A stretch of 10,291 nucleotides of DNA from Podila epigama (taxonomy: Eukaryota; Mortierellomycota; Mortierellomycetes; Mortierellales; Mortierellaceae). The notes beneath the pieces are model-generated. The model made no database searches, was not told where the DNA came from, and saw only the letters and a program-made list of their open reading frames with translations. Location: the NCBI GenBank assembly GCA_015679605.1, contig JAAAVE010001097.1, forward strand, positions 1 through 10,291. The letters run 5' to 3'. The position numbers were made by a program, and so were the translations under genes. Positions 1-7,985 of this stretch are shown here, one piece after another. Position 1 is the first letter of the stretch; every line of letters starts with the position of its first letter.

Positions 1-46
1 TGACGTTGTTGCTGTCGTTGTTGCTGTCGTTGTTGCTGTTGCTGTT
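1..46 (-). repeat. In-frame Asn/Ser/Asp low-complexity repeat in gene A tail
   Basis: On the minus strand the codons AAC, AGC and GAC repeat, with a 12-base unit AACAACGACAGC present at least twice. In the gene A frame this reads NSNSNNDSNNDSNN. The repeat runs off the window, so its full length is unknown. Other frames would give polyQ or polyT, but the frame from exon 3 is continuous and fixes the Asn/Ser/Asp reading. Confidence 0.75.
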
Positions 47-1706
47 GCCATGCTCAGGACTTTGATCGCGTGTCGAATGCTGCGGCTGGACTACCTCCAG
101 TTCGTGTCCCTGACTCTCATCATAGGCAGGCAACCCTTCCTCAGGACATCGACTAGTCGTGAATGCAGCTGTACCAACTCGAGCCCCTCCTGCCCTCCCA
201 GCCACAGCTTTTGTCTTTCTCCTGCCTCTGAACATGAGCGTCCATATCATCGTCACTACAAGTAGTCCAGCCAAAACGGACAGCGTCGCTGTTATCGCAA
301 CCGACCCTGACCTTTTTGAGCAGTCGTCAAAGGGATCACTCTCCAGTCGAAAGCTAGAATACATGTCCACAGAGTGCGCAATGACATCATCTCCCAAAAT
401 GGTTCTTGTTAAGTTGACGAGGGAAAAAGGTGGGAGGAAGGCGAATTGCATTTTAGAGTCAAATCCCAACGATACCAACGCAAGCTGGCTTAATCTACTT
501 TTGTCGATTCCACGAAGCAGTCTGTAAGGACCATTCGTTAATTTTGTGTTGGCGTCGAAAATATACAGGTTCTCATACGTGTAAGACGCGTTATTGCTTG
601 CCATAGGCTATATTCAACGAATAAATAAATAAATCAATCAAAGGTAGCATTAGCATGAGTACGTCAAACGTTAGTCAACACCACACCACACCACAGGATG
701 GAATGTTCTTTAGCACTACACGTCTCCACGTACCGAACACAAAAACAAAAATCTTTTTCCTGACGCAGCTGCAAGAGAGACATCCTCGTCGGATGTTTTG
801 CAATCGAGGTCCCATGGCACAACGTCCATATTATCGGGTGGACTTAACAGTCGAGTCTCGGGCGCAAAGGTAAAAAAATTCAATGTGTTATTGAATGTTT
901 TCCCACTCGCGTCGCCAGGAATAGTGGTAGGTTGTCTGTGCCTGACCACGGCAAACATCACATTATCGCCAAAAGCCATATCGAATATGTTTCCAGGTGC
1001 ACTGGACTGTGCCCAAAAGAAAGTGAACAAGCATGAAAAGTTTCTTAGTAAATGAAGAATGACTTTCAAACATGAACTGTCATAGAGTATGGAGGTGAAT
1101 ACAACTACAATGGTACGGTACCAGATTGACGCTGGAGAAATCCTCAACAGTCTGTTGGACATCAGGATTGAATGCGCTGAGCGGCGTAAAAGCAAAGGCA
1201 GCCTGATCGGGCGACGATTTCGTGTTTTTAAAGTAGGCGATGTAAGGGTATTCGTTGAAGTTCGCGCCTTGAGCAATAAACATGATACTCTTGGCATAGA
1301 TCTTGGGGCCTTGGTCGAGTTTTGGATGCACCTTCGCTACAGACCACTCTCCAAGTACTCGGTCTATATTGCAGACGTCCATGTCTTCCTTCGGTCTGGC
1401 TCCAGGGTTGAACCTGACCAATGTTTCCTCTTTGTCGCCACGGAATGTAAAGACGCCAGACTGTTCGACAATACATGAAACCGATGACCGTACCTCACTT
1501 TCTAAATTCCAGGCAGCTTCCTTCACAACGTCATTCTTGACAGTGCTCATGACCTTCCATTGAGTCAGCAAAGAAGAAATTTTAAGATCTTTGCGGTTGT
1601 CATGTTTGAGGATGGCCATGCCATTTTTGCCCCCCTCAGCAATGGCATATACATCATTCGCCCCTGCTGCGATGCAGACTGGTGCGAAGGTAACAAGGGT
1701 TGGCAT
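1..1706 (-). CDS. Gene A: diverged member of a tandem single-pass membrane protein family, 3' end cut by window edge
   Basis: Three exons are supported: 1122-1706 (195 codons), 734-1006 (91 codons) and 1-607 (202 codons plus one base, continuing past the left edge). Introns are 1007-1121 (donor GTACCG) and 608-733 (donor GTACGT, acceptor ATATAG), both phase 0. The ATG at 1706 is chosen because it gives an exon of the same length as in genes C and D and follows a TATA-like box by 137 bp. The protein aligns with B-D at landmarks: Cys11 with CIAAGANDVYAIA, the exon 2 opening up to FDMAFGDNVMFA, PWDLDC, FLFLC at the exon 2 end, and a cysteine (DDC) shortly before the membrane helix at about residues 388-412. 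A basic FRGRRK follows. Sequons NAS and NLT occur in exon 3. The tail has LPAYDES, then an N/S/D-rich run. Family unrecognised; most diverged copy, with no stop or frameshift seen. Confidence 0.8.
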
Positions 1707-1842
1707 TTGATACTATTTTTTTTTCTTTCTTTTGCCACTGGGTGATCGATATGATTTGAGAAATACAGCGAGTGTTCAAGTGTTGAGGAGGGTGACGGGC
1801 GTTTGAAAAGTAGGGCATGCTGAATTGAGGATTGGGCAGAAG

Positions 1843-1849
1843 TTTTATA
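1843..1849 (-). promoter_or_regulatory. TATA-like box of gene A
   Basis: TATAAAA on the minus strand lies 137 bp upstream of the gene A ATG. The leader after it is rich in C and T at first, then A-rich just before the ATG. Assigned by position and motif only. Confidence 0.45.
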
Positions 1850-2562
1850 TTTGACGAGGAATGGTAGCAACAGATCGATACATGGTTATTCCAGTGAGCC
1901 CTTCTTTTTGTGCACCAACGAGAAAAAAAGATGGTCAGTCTAGAGAAGAGTTGCATGCTTGTGTTCTGAATGTCGCTCCAACCATACTCTCAACCTTCAC
2001 CACATGGTAAGGCATTCATGAAGAAACAGGTCAACATTACCATTCCTAATCCCAACACCTAGCACAAACAACCTTGACCACTGCATAAACATGGACGAAC
2101 ACAGGAGGAACGCCTCAGGTTTGAGTGTCATGTATCCAATAGGCGTTGGTCACAATCGCTCATCTTGTGAATGTTTCTTTTGTCGACTCTTTGTGGTTGT
2201 TCTTTGAAGCATGAGTATCCTACTTCAAAATGGTCATTGTTGTGTATGTCAATGCACACGATCTCCGCTTGACAGAGCCTCAGCAAAAGTCACTCAAGTT
2301 CCCGACTCTTTTGATGGTTGTACAAGACCCCAATGCTCAACTGTGCCAGTCGCGTCGATATGCGTGCTCTTGCTCCTTTCTCTTTTTCTCACGACACACC
2401 ATCTAGAAAATATAGCGCCTCTAGGGTAGCCACGGCTATACTTTTGCAAGTGACTGCTCATACACCTTGCTCTTCTTTTTTGGTGTCGCCAGTTCTTGAA
2501 CTGAGTAGAGCCATAATAGATTCTCAGAATGTTGTCCGCTGAAAGTGAGCATTGCCTCTTTG

Positions 2563-2568
2563 TTTATT
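2563..2568 (-). terminator. Possible polyadenylation signal AATAAA for gene B
   Basis: A canonical AATAAA on the minus strand lies about 280 bp downstream of the gene B stop. That is a long 3' UTR for a compact fungal gene, so the assignment is weak; no closer canonical hexamer was seen. Confidence 0.25.
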
Positions 2569-2815
2569 CACTGCTGCTGGAACCGGGAGGCATGAGTGTC
2601 ATAGTCGCGTTTGCAAAGATCAATTTCAGAAAATGTGTCCTGAGAACAAATTAGACGGCGTGTCTAACAATCGGTGACGATACTGGTCATTGTTGTTATA
2701 GAGGATGGGACAGGTAACGATTAACGAACATTATAACATACAAAATCGAGTACTACTGGAAACATTGTTAAACAACTATGGTGTACAAGACAAAAGTCCA
2801 CTTGAGAAAGTATGC

Positions 2816-2840
2816 AAAAAAAAAAAAAAAAAAAAAAAAA
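2816..2840. repeat. Homopolymer run of 25 A (T run in gene B 3' UTR)
   Basis: Twenty-five consecutive A on the plus strand, which is T on the gene B strand, begin 9 bases after the gene B stop. Similarity between the gene B and gene C downstream regions ends at this point. It may be a slipped homopolymer or the tail of an old plus-strand retro-insertion; no target-site duplication was found. Confidence 0.9.
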
Positions 2841-2849
2841 TAGATCGCT

Positions 2850-4492
2850 CTACATGGGTCGGGTATATTGTGGTAATTCATCGTTTGTCTCTGGTTCAGA
2901 GACCGGAGCACTCCCCATCGCATTCAGTTCGATTGCATCCCCGCCCTGAGAACTCGTGGCAGTATCACGAGCCATACTCTCTTCGTAACCGGGCAGTCCT
3001 GCTTGCTCAGTTCGCTTCAATGCTGCCTCCCTACGCCGCCTTGCCCGTTTTTTCATGATTATTCCCATGTAAAACAAGAAAACCAGTACACCAGCAGCAA
3101 TACCTGCGTATTCCTTAATGCCCAATCTGGAGAAATCGCATAGCTCTTCGAAATCCTGCCTCGATGGCGATTCTGACCCGTAACTATGATCGAGCGTAGT
3201 CCCTGGCATCGTGGTTGACGTTGGAAGGCGGAGGTACATTGGGAAAGAGCTGAGTCCCTCGCAAAAGATATATTCAGGATCACCATCCGTGGATCCAGAC
3301 ATGTGCATCAACGCGAATTTACTTGACGATCGGACTGTAGTAGAATATCTGTATGAATTGGTCGAGTTCGTCCTGGTGTCATGAATGTAGAGACGGACGT
3401 ACCCAGCATATCTTTCGCTAGGCTAAGATTGAATTCAGGTCAAGTCAGTGTCGTGCTACATAGGAGAGAGTAAGGGAAATCCTCCACGATACGAATGATG
3501 ACCAAAGGGTAGGCAGACCACTATACTTACTGCACAGATGTAGTAAAACTTGCCATTGGCAGCAGCAGAAATCCCGGAGGACGACAAAATTTCATTGGTG
3601 CACTCGTCATCCCACGGTATAGAGACGATCGACTTCTTGATATCGTTTGCATCATAGGGTGTCTCCAATCGAAGGTAAACCAGCGTCTTTTTAGTATGGG
3701 TCCAGGCAGTGTCTGAGGATCCGTTTCGCTCCCGAATCAAGGCAAACAACATCTTGTCACCATATGCCATGTCGTGGATTGCGCCTATCGTGTTGGCCTA
3801 ATACAAATGAACATTCGGATGAGAAAACTAGACCAACAGCGATTTATCATATGAATCAAAGTCCAATAGGATCAGAATTTGATTGTATAAAATACGAAAC
3901 TTACCAATGTGACAGGAGTAGGCAGCATGTACGGGTCCCTTTGAAAATATCTTGATGCTATATGCAATACGTGTATTTGAGGCATCGTCAGCCGTAACAC
4001 TTGCTCCTCAAGGTATGAATAAAGTATCACGACATCTGGCTTCTGAGTATCCTCGTTGTTAATGATCAAGTGGTCCTTGTGCATGGCAAATCTTGGCATA
4101 TATACGTTTTCCGATATCCAATTTCTACGTATTCCTACGCTTCGCTTGCATGTCCGATCGTAGTCTGAATCTTCATCGTCGCCTTTGCCACGAACATTGT
4201 TGATGTCCAGGGAGAATATTTTCGGCGACGAGTCTTGCATGGTGTGGAGATACAGTACTCCACTCTTGCTCATAGTGCACGTTGCCTCAAGATATTGTGC
4301 TACACTGGAGCCATAACCCCCAAACTCATCCAAAGTCTTGACACTGATAATACTCCATTTTACTTGCTGGTCCAATGCTTCCGAAAGGTGAACTCTGGAG
4401 ACAAGGATATACCATTCCTCCTCCCAGTGCTCATATGATACGGAATAAATGTAGTCCTTGTCAGCGACAAGACAATGCGGTGGGAAAAGCAT
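2850..4492 (-). CDS. Gene B: single-pass membrane protein with six-cysteine ectodomain and two LPxY tail motifs
   Basis: Exons 3905-4492 (196 codons), 3531-3797 (89) and 2850-3422 (190 plus TAG) give 475 residues. Introns 3798-3904 and 3423-3530 are GTAAGT...TAG, phase 0. The ATG at 4492 is the first in frame; a TAA lies upstream in the same frame. Cysteines at about 7, 72, 115, 262, 284 and 380 are shared by all four paralogues; Cys339 is extra. The ectodomain is beta-rich and unassigned, with an acidic loop (about 105-112, DDEDSDYD). Sequons NGS and NST are present. The membrane helix is about 391-408, followed by KKRARRRREAALKR, which predicts N-outside, C-inside topology. The 67-residue tail carries LPGYEES and LPQYTRP, both fitting LPxY PY motifs known to bind WW domains of Nedd4/Rsp5 ligases; that use is inferred. 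No classical signal peptide is visible. Confidence 0.88.
3423..3530 (-). other. Gene B intron 2, with tandem in-frame acceptors
   Basis: GTAAGT donor, CTGAC branch-like site and TCTTAG acceptor, 108 bp. A second TAG lies 6 bases further on (TAGCCTAG), so either acceptor keeps the frame and the products differ by two residues (Pro-Ser). The upstream acceptor gives the same exon 3 length before VRLYIHDT as in genes C and D and is preferred. Confidence 0.8.
3798..3904 (-). other. Gene B intron 1
   Basis: GTAAGT donor and TTGTATTAG acceptor, 107 bp. The 3' half holds TCGCTGTTGGTCT followed by TTTTCTCATC, nearly unchanged in intron 1 of genes C (6664-6758) and D (9484-9588). CTCAT is a plausible branch site, but the conserved block is longer than a branch site needs. 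Confidence 0.85.
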
Positions 4493-4513
4493 GGCGTAAT
4501 AGTGGGTATTCTT

Positions 4514-4557
4514 GAACGAGAGAGTGGGAGAGAGAAAGAAAAAAAAGGTATTTTAAA
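4514..4557 (-). promoter_or_regulatory. Gene B core promoter: TATA-like box and CT-rich tract
   Basis: TTTAAAATA (4549-4557, minus strand) is followed by an almost pure pyrimidine tract and then the ATG 57 bp from the box. The same order of AT box, CT tract and ATG occurs in gene C. The tract could be mistaken for an intron polypyrimidine tract, but the gene C version has no usable acceptor before its ATG, so a leader is preferred. Confidence 0.5.
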
Positions 4558-4630
4558 GAAGCCGTGTTTCCACCAAGACAACTGTGTGAGCCTGCACAAA
4601 TTAAACTTTCCAAAGTCGAAATCCAATAGC

Positions 4631-4672
4631 CCAACATGCAACAGCCAACATGCAACAGCCAACATGCAACAG
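4631..4672. repeat. Three perfect 14-bp tandem repeats upstream of gene B
   Basis: The unit CCAACATGCAACAG is repeated three times without change and followed by CC. On the gene strand it reads CTGTTGCATGTTGG. It lies about 75 bp upstream of the gene B TATA-like box, where upstream activating sites are usually found, and is absent upstream of gene C. Confidence 0.9.
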
Positions 4673-4722
4673 CCCTGTGCCCAACAGATTTTTGCCGTTT
4701 TTCATATCTTGGCATTTCCATG

Positions 4723-4810
4723 GGACATCAGCCCTGACGGACAGACAAACCACGGGCGCCTGAAAACGACATGGCTGGGATCAAAATTCTGCAAAACTTG
4801 TGAATTGTCG
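4723..4810 (-). promoter_or_regulatory. Upstream block conserved between genes B and C (B copy)
   Basis: This stretch, 230-320 bp upstream of the gene B ATG, matches 7593-7680 upstream of gene C. Shared minus-strand words include CAGCCATGTC, TTTTCAGGC, TGGTTTGTC and GGCTGAT. It may simply be part of the duplicated unit or may hold shared control sites; which is not decided by sequence alone. Confidence 0.5.
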
Positions 4811-4857
4811 TGCCAACGAGAAAAGTCTGATGTTAGGCTATATTTTTGGGTTTCGTT

Positions 4858-5149
4858 CACATGCACCACGAACAACTCCATCACAACGCAAGAGTTCTAA
4901 GGCCAAGGCAAACCAACCCAGATTATCATAGGTTTGTGGTGCTGTATGTATATACGTTACCGTTCATGAAAACCAAATCATTGTCTATCTTTATTCAGAA
5001 AGAAAGAGAGAATGAAAAAGATGTAAAAGAAATATCGGATGTAAAATGAAATGATATCCACTGGCGTGCATGTGATCTAATATGTCGCGTTGCCACATCA
5101 GTAAAAGCTGAGAAACCATATTCTCATTAAGCTTGGACATGACTGCTTG
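4858..5149. other. B-C intergenic stretch, no gene recognised
   Basis: This part continues the homology with the D-C space (about 7735-7985; for example the words around ACAACTCCAT/ACAATTCCAT and TGGTGCTGTA/TAGTGCTGTA) but shows no open frame preserved between copies with confidence. It lies between the 3' end of the relic gene and the upstream region of gene B. Confidence 0.45.
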
Positions 5150-5648
5150 CTTGTCATGACACTGGGCGCAACGCATGCTATGGTCCACAAAGATCAGTCA
5201 AACTTGGAAGCTTCGAATCTTCCACCAAAGCCCCCCGTACGGAATAACTTTGAAGACAATGTCAACATAACATGCAACCGGTGTGCCATATTGCTTACAT
5301 CTTACATTTCTTGCTCAACTCCATTAAAATGGATTGACTTTCTACTCATGGATTCTCAAGATTGAATGCTCTTCTAATATGTATTTAACAACTTACAACC
5401 AGAATCCTGCGAGAAGGATAGCTTTTTGGGACATATTGCTGACGATGTATGTGCGATGCATGTCGTATATATTGAAGCCCACAGAGTCAAGCACATCTGA
5501 AATAATGACTTCTATTTGAAAATCACCAACTGTATCCTCCTATTCCGAAACGAGGTTTGGGTCGCTGGGACTGAAAGTATGAAATAGAGAAAGAACAACC
5601 GACAACATATCAAAGATCATACATGCTTCTTTCGTCCTTAATGACCAT
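5150..5648 (-). pseudogene. Relic gene 1, downstream of gene C
   Basis: Aligned with its copy at 7986-8474. Exon 1 (5623-5648) starts ATG and reads MVIKDERS; intron 5571-5622 is GTATGA...TTTCAG. Exon 2 (5397-5570) carries EDTVGDFQIEV, then GFNIYDMHRTYIVSNMSQK, and ends at a GTAAGT donor. A third block encodes MLTLSSKLFRTGGFGGRFE from 5268. Breaks: an in-frame TAG at 5540-5542 (unless a later acceptor is used), a damaged start of the third exon, and TGA at 5194-5196. The residues kept by both copies suggest a small membrane protein or fragment, but I recognise no family. The start lies only 64 bp beyond the gene C stop, so these blocks could instead be lost 3' exons of the receptor gene. Confidence 0.5.
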
Positions 5649-5660
5649 GGTTTGGAGAAC
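5615..5660 (-). other. Conserved 46-bp block downstream of gene C
   Basis: Forty of 46 bases match the block at 8441-8486 downstream of gene D without gaps, including CCATGGTCAT, GGACGAAAGAAGC and TGTATGATC. It spans the relic gene exon 1 and its donor. By eye it is better conserved than the neighbouring sequence. Confidence 0.7.
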
Positions 5661-5711
5661 AATAAATGTTCTATTAAAAAGGGTATCTATAAGACGCGGC
5701 TGGTCGTTGCT

Positions 5712-7343
5712 CTAGGTGCGTCGGGTATGAAGGGGTAACTCGTCATTTGCCCCTGGTCCTGTGCTTGAGGCACCTCCCATCTCATTCAGCACCACCGCAT
5801 CCCCACTCTGAGATCTCGTGGTTGCTTCACGAGCCAAGTTCACTTCGTGACCGGGCAGTCGAGCCTGCACGCCTCGCTTCAATGCCGCTTCCCTACGCCT
5901 CCGTACCTGCTTTTGTATGAAAATGATCATGCCAATCAAGAAAACCAGTACTCCACCAAGAATGCCCGCGTATTCCTTAATGCCCATCTTGGAGATGTAA
6001 CATGCGTCTCCGAAATCCTGCCATGACACCATTTGAGCGCCATAACTATAACCAAGCGTGGTTCCTGGTATCGTGGTCGATGTTGGAAGGTGGAGGTAGA
6101 TCGTGGAATAGATGGATCTCGATCCCATGCATATGATATATCCAGGATCTCCATCTGTGGATCCAGGCCTGGGCACCAATGAGACTATTCCTATATGTGC
6201 AACCCCGGGAGAGTATCTGTATGACTCGGTCGAGTTTGTCTTGGTGTCATGAATATAGAGACGGACGAACTCAGCAGATCCGTTTCCAATCTAACATTGC
6301 ATTCAGGTCAAGTCAGCATTGTGATACATGGGACAGAGTAAGGATAACGGCCCACGATACGAAAAGTAACCAAAGAGGAGGCAGACCTCTTACTTGACAC
6401 AAGTAGTAAAATTTTCCATTGGCAACAGCAGATGTCCTGGAGGTCGAGAATATGTCATTAGTGCACTCGTCGTCCCAGGGTACAGAGACTAAAGACTTGT
6501 TGGCATCGTTCACATCAAGGGGTGCATCCAATTGAAGATAAACCAGTGTCTTTTTAGCAGAGGTCCAGGCATTGTCAGGGGATTTTCCGTTTCGTTCCCA
6601 AATCATGGTAAATAACATCTTGTCGCCGTATACCATGTCGTAGATTGCGCCTGTCGTGTTGGCCTAATATAATTGAACGAGCAGATGAGAAAATGAGACC
6701 AACAGCGACCCCTTAACATTGGCAAGATCCATTAGGTCTAGAGACGAATGGAGCTTACCAATACGATAGGAGTTGGCACCTTGTTTGTGACCCCTTGCGC
6801 GTAGCTCTTTTCAAAAGGTAATATGAAGATTTGAGGTGTCGTCGGTCGTGATACTTGATCCGCGAGGAATGAATAAATGACCATGGCAACTGGCGACAGA
6901 GTGCCTTCGTTGGTGATCGTCAATCGCTCCTTGCGCTCGGCAGTTTTTGGAATAAGAGCATCAGTTGAGCTCCACTTACTATTTTTCCCTGCGTCTCCCC
7001 TACATTTCGCACCGTAGTCAAAGTCCTCATTATACCCATTGCCACTGAGATTGTTGATATCCAAGTAGTGTGTTTCCTGCGACCAGTCTCGCATGACGTG
7101 GACATACAGCACTCCGTTCGTGCTGATTGTGCATTTTGTGCTAAGTGCATTGATGCCGACGGCAGAATTATGAAAACCTTCCGTCGTCTTCGCACTGAAA
7201 ATCTCCCATTTTGCATTCCCATTAAACGCTTGCGTGAGATGGACTCTGGAGACAACGACGTATTCTTCCTCCTTCCAACTCGGATTCGATACGAAATAGA
7301 TATAGTTCTTGTCGGCAACAAAGCATATAGGGAACAGACGCAT
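5712..7343 (-). CDS. Gene C: single-pass membrane protein paralogue with both tail LPxY motifs changed to LPxH
   Basis: Exons 6759-7343 (195 codons), 6394-6663 (90) and 5712-6290 (192 plus TAG) give 477 residues. Introns are 6664-6758 (GTAAGC...TAG) and 6291-6393 (GTAAGA...TAG), phase 0. The ATG at 7343 matches the family start (RLFPICFVADKNYIYF). The frame is open upstream to an in-frame ATG at 7472 that would add a hydrophobic stretch read from the CT-rich leader; gene B has a stop there, so I reject that start. The six family cysteines are present, plus one in YIICMG. Sequons NLS and NST occur. The membrane helix is about 393-410, followed by QKQVRRRREAALKR. The tail matches B in layout, but the motifs read LPGHEVN and LPLHTRR. 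The stop TAG aligns with that of B. Confidence 0.88.
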
Positions 7344-7381
7344 AAGGTGATTGTGAGTGTTGGATGTGAGTGTTTGTGTAT

Positions 7382-7455
7382 GTGTGCGAAGAAAGAAGGA
7401 GAGAGAGAATAAGGAGCGAAAGAAAAGAAGGCAACACACCATCAATATATTTAAA
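7382..7455 (-). promoter_or_regulatory. Gene C core promoter: TATA-like box and CT-rich tract
   Basis: TTTAAATATA (7446-7455, minus strand) lies 103 bp from the ATG and is followed by a long CT-rich stretch, then a CA-rich leader. No AG dinucleotide occurs in about 75 bases before the ATG, which argues against an intron acceptor and so against an upstream signal-peptide exon joined here. Confidence 0.5.
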
Positions 7456-7592
7456 AAAGCAGACCACCCCATAACAACGAAAAGTCGATGTTCTTCACTT
7501 TTTGGTAACCAATCATCCGTCAACAAGCTGTTGCTCTCCAGATTCATTCCCAGATTCAAGTTCAGATGCATGGCCATGAACAAATATTCCTC

Positions 7593-7680
7593 GGAATATC
7601 AGCCAGAACGGACAAACCAAAGGTGCCTGAAAAATGACATGGCTGAAGATAAAAGTACGCATACTTGTGAATTATCGCTA
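7593..7680 (-). promoter_or_regulatory. Upstream block conserved between genes B and C (C copy)
   Basis: Counterpart of 4723-4810 at a similar distance from its ATG (250-340 bp). The shared words are listed there. Confidence 0.5.
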
Positions 7681-7734
7681 CCTCTGGTTAGAGTGAGAAC
7701 CGCCTGATGCCAACTTCATTTTTTTTATTTTTCA

Positions 7735-7985
7735 ATCATACGAGCCATGAACAATTCCATTGCAAAAGCAAGAGCTCTCAGGCACAGGCATATCTACTCG
7801 ATTTATGCAGAGGTTTCTAGTGCTGTAAATATAATTTTGTTTGTTAAAGATCATTGTCGTTGTCTTCTGACATTCATACAGTAGTAAGAAGAAGAGACAT
7901 TGGAAGTTTAACTTCACGCGCCGGTATAAATGTGGTCTAACAAGTCGCGTCGACACATCTGGAGGTTGAGTTACCACACTCTCAT
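7735..7985. other. D-C intergenic stretch, no gene recognised
   Basis: Homologous to about 4858-5149. No reading frame is convincingly conserved between the copies, although one frame stays open in both for about 45 codons (near 5050-5188 and 7905-8046); it overlaps the relic gene third exon in another frame. Confidence 0.4.

Larger units (their letters stand above)
1857..2849. other. A-B intergenic region, no gene recognised
   Basis: About 1 kb separates the gene A promoter from the gene B stop codon. The short open frames here have no start context, splice pattern or similarity to the rest of the array. The length matches the other two intergenic spaces, so it may be an old, heavily diverged counterpart of them, but I could not align the gene relic found there. 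It contains an AATAAA on the minus strand (2563-2568) and the A run at 2816-2840. Confidence 0.5.

Noticed and set aside
1-873. Plus-strand open frames over gene A exons
   Set aside because: They are antisense to spliced minus-strand exons that align with three paralogues; no plus-strand splice or start support.
2211-2542. Short plus-strand open frames in the A-B space
   Set aside because: Overlapping frames with no conserved counterpart in the other intergenic regions and no recognisable domain.
2575-2640. Trace of the relic gene downstream of gene B (TATGACACTCATG resembling TATGACATTCATG of relic 2)
   Set aside because: The match is about a dozen bases with no flanking alignment; too short to claim a third copy.
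4516-4546. CT-rich tract before gene B as the end of an intron with acceptor TTCAAG
   Set aside because: The gene C leader has the same tract but no AG before its ATG, and both have an AT-rich box at the promoter position; a leader fits all copies better.
5656-5672. Inverted repeat AGAAC...GTTCT around AATAAAT after gene C, as a terminator
   Set aside because: The stem is only five pairs, AATAAA is on the wrong strand for gene C, and the gene D copy does not keep it.
7344-7583. In-frame upstream extension of gene C with a hydrophobic stretch that looks like a signal anchor
   Set aside because: It is read from the TATA-like box and CT-rich leader; the equivalent frame in gene B has a TAA, and the family start aligns at 7343.
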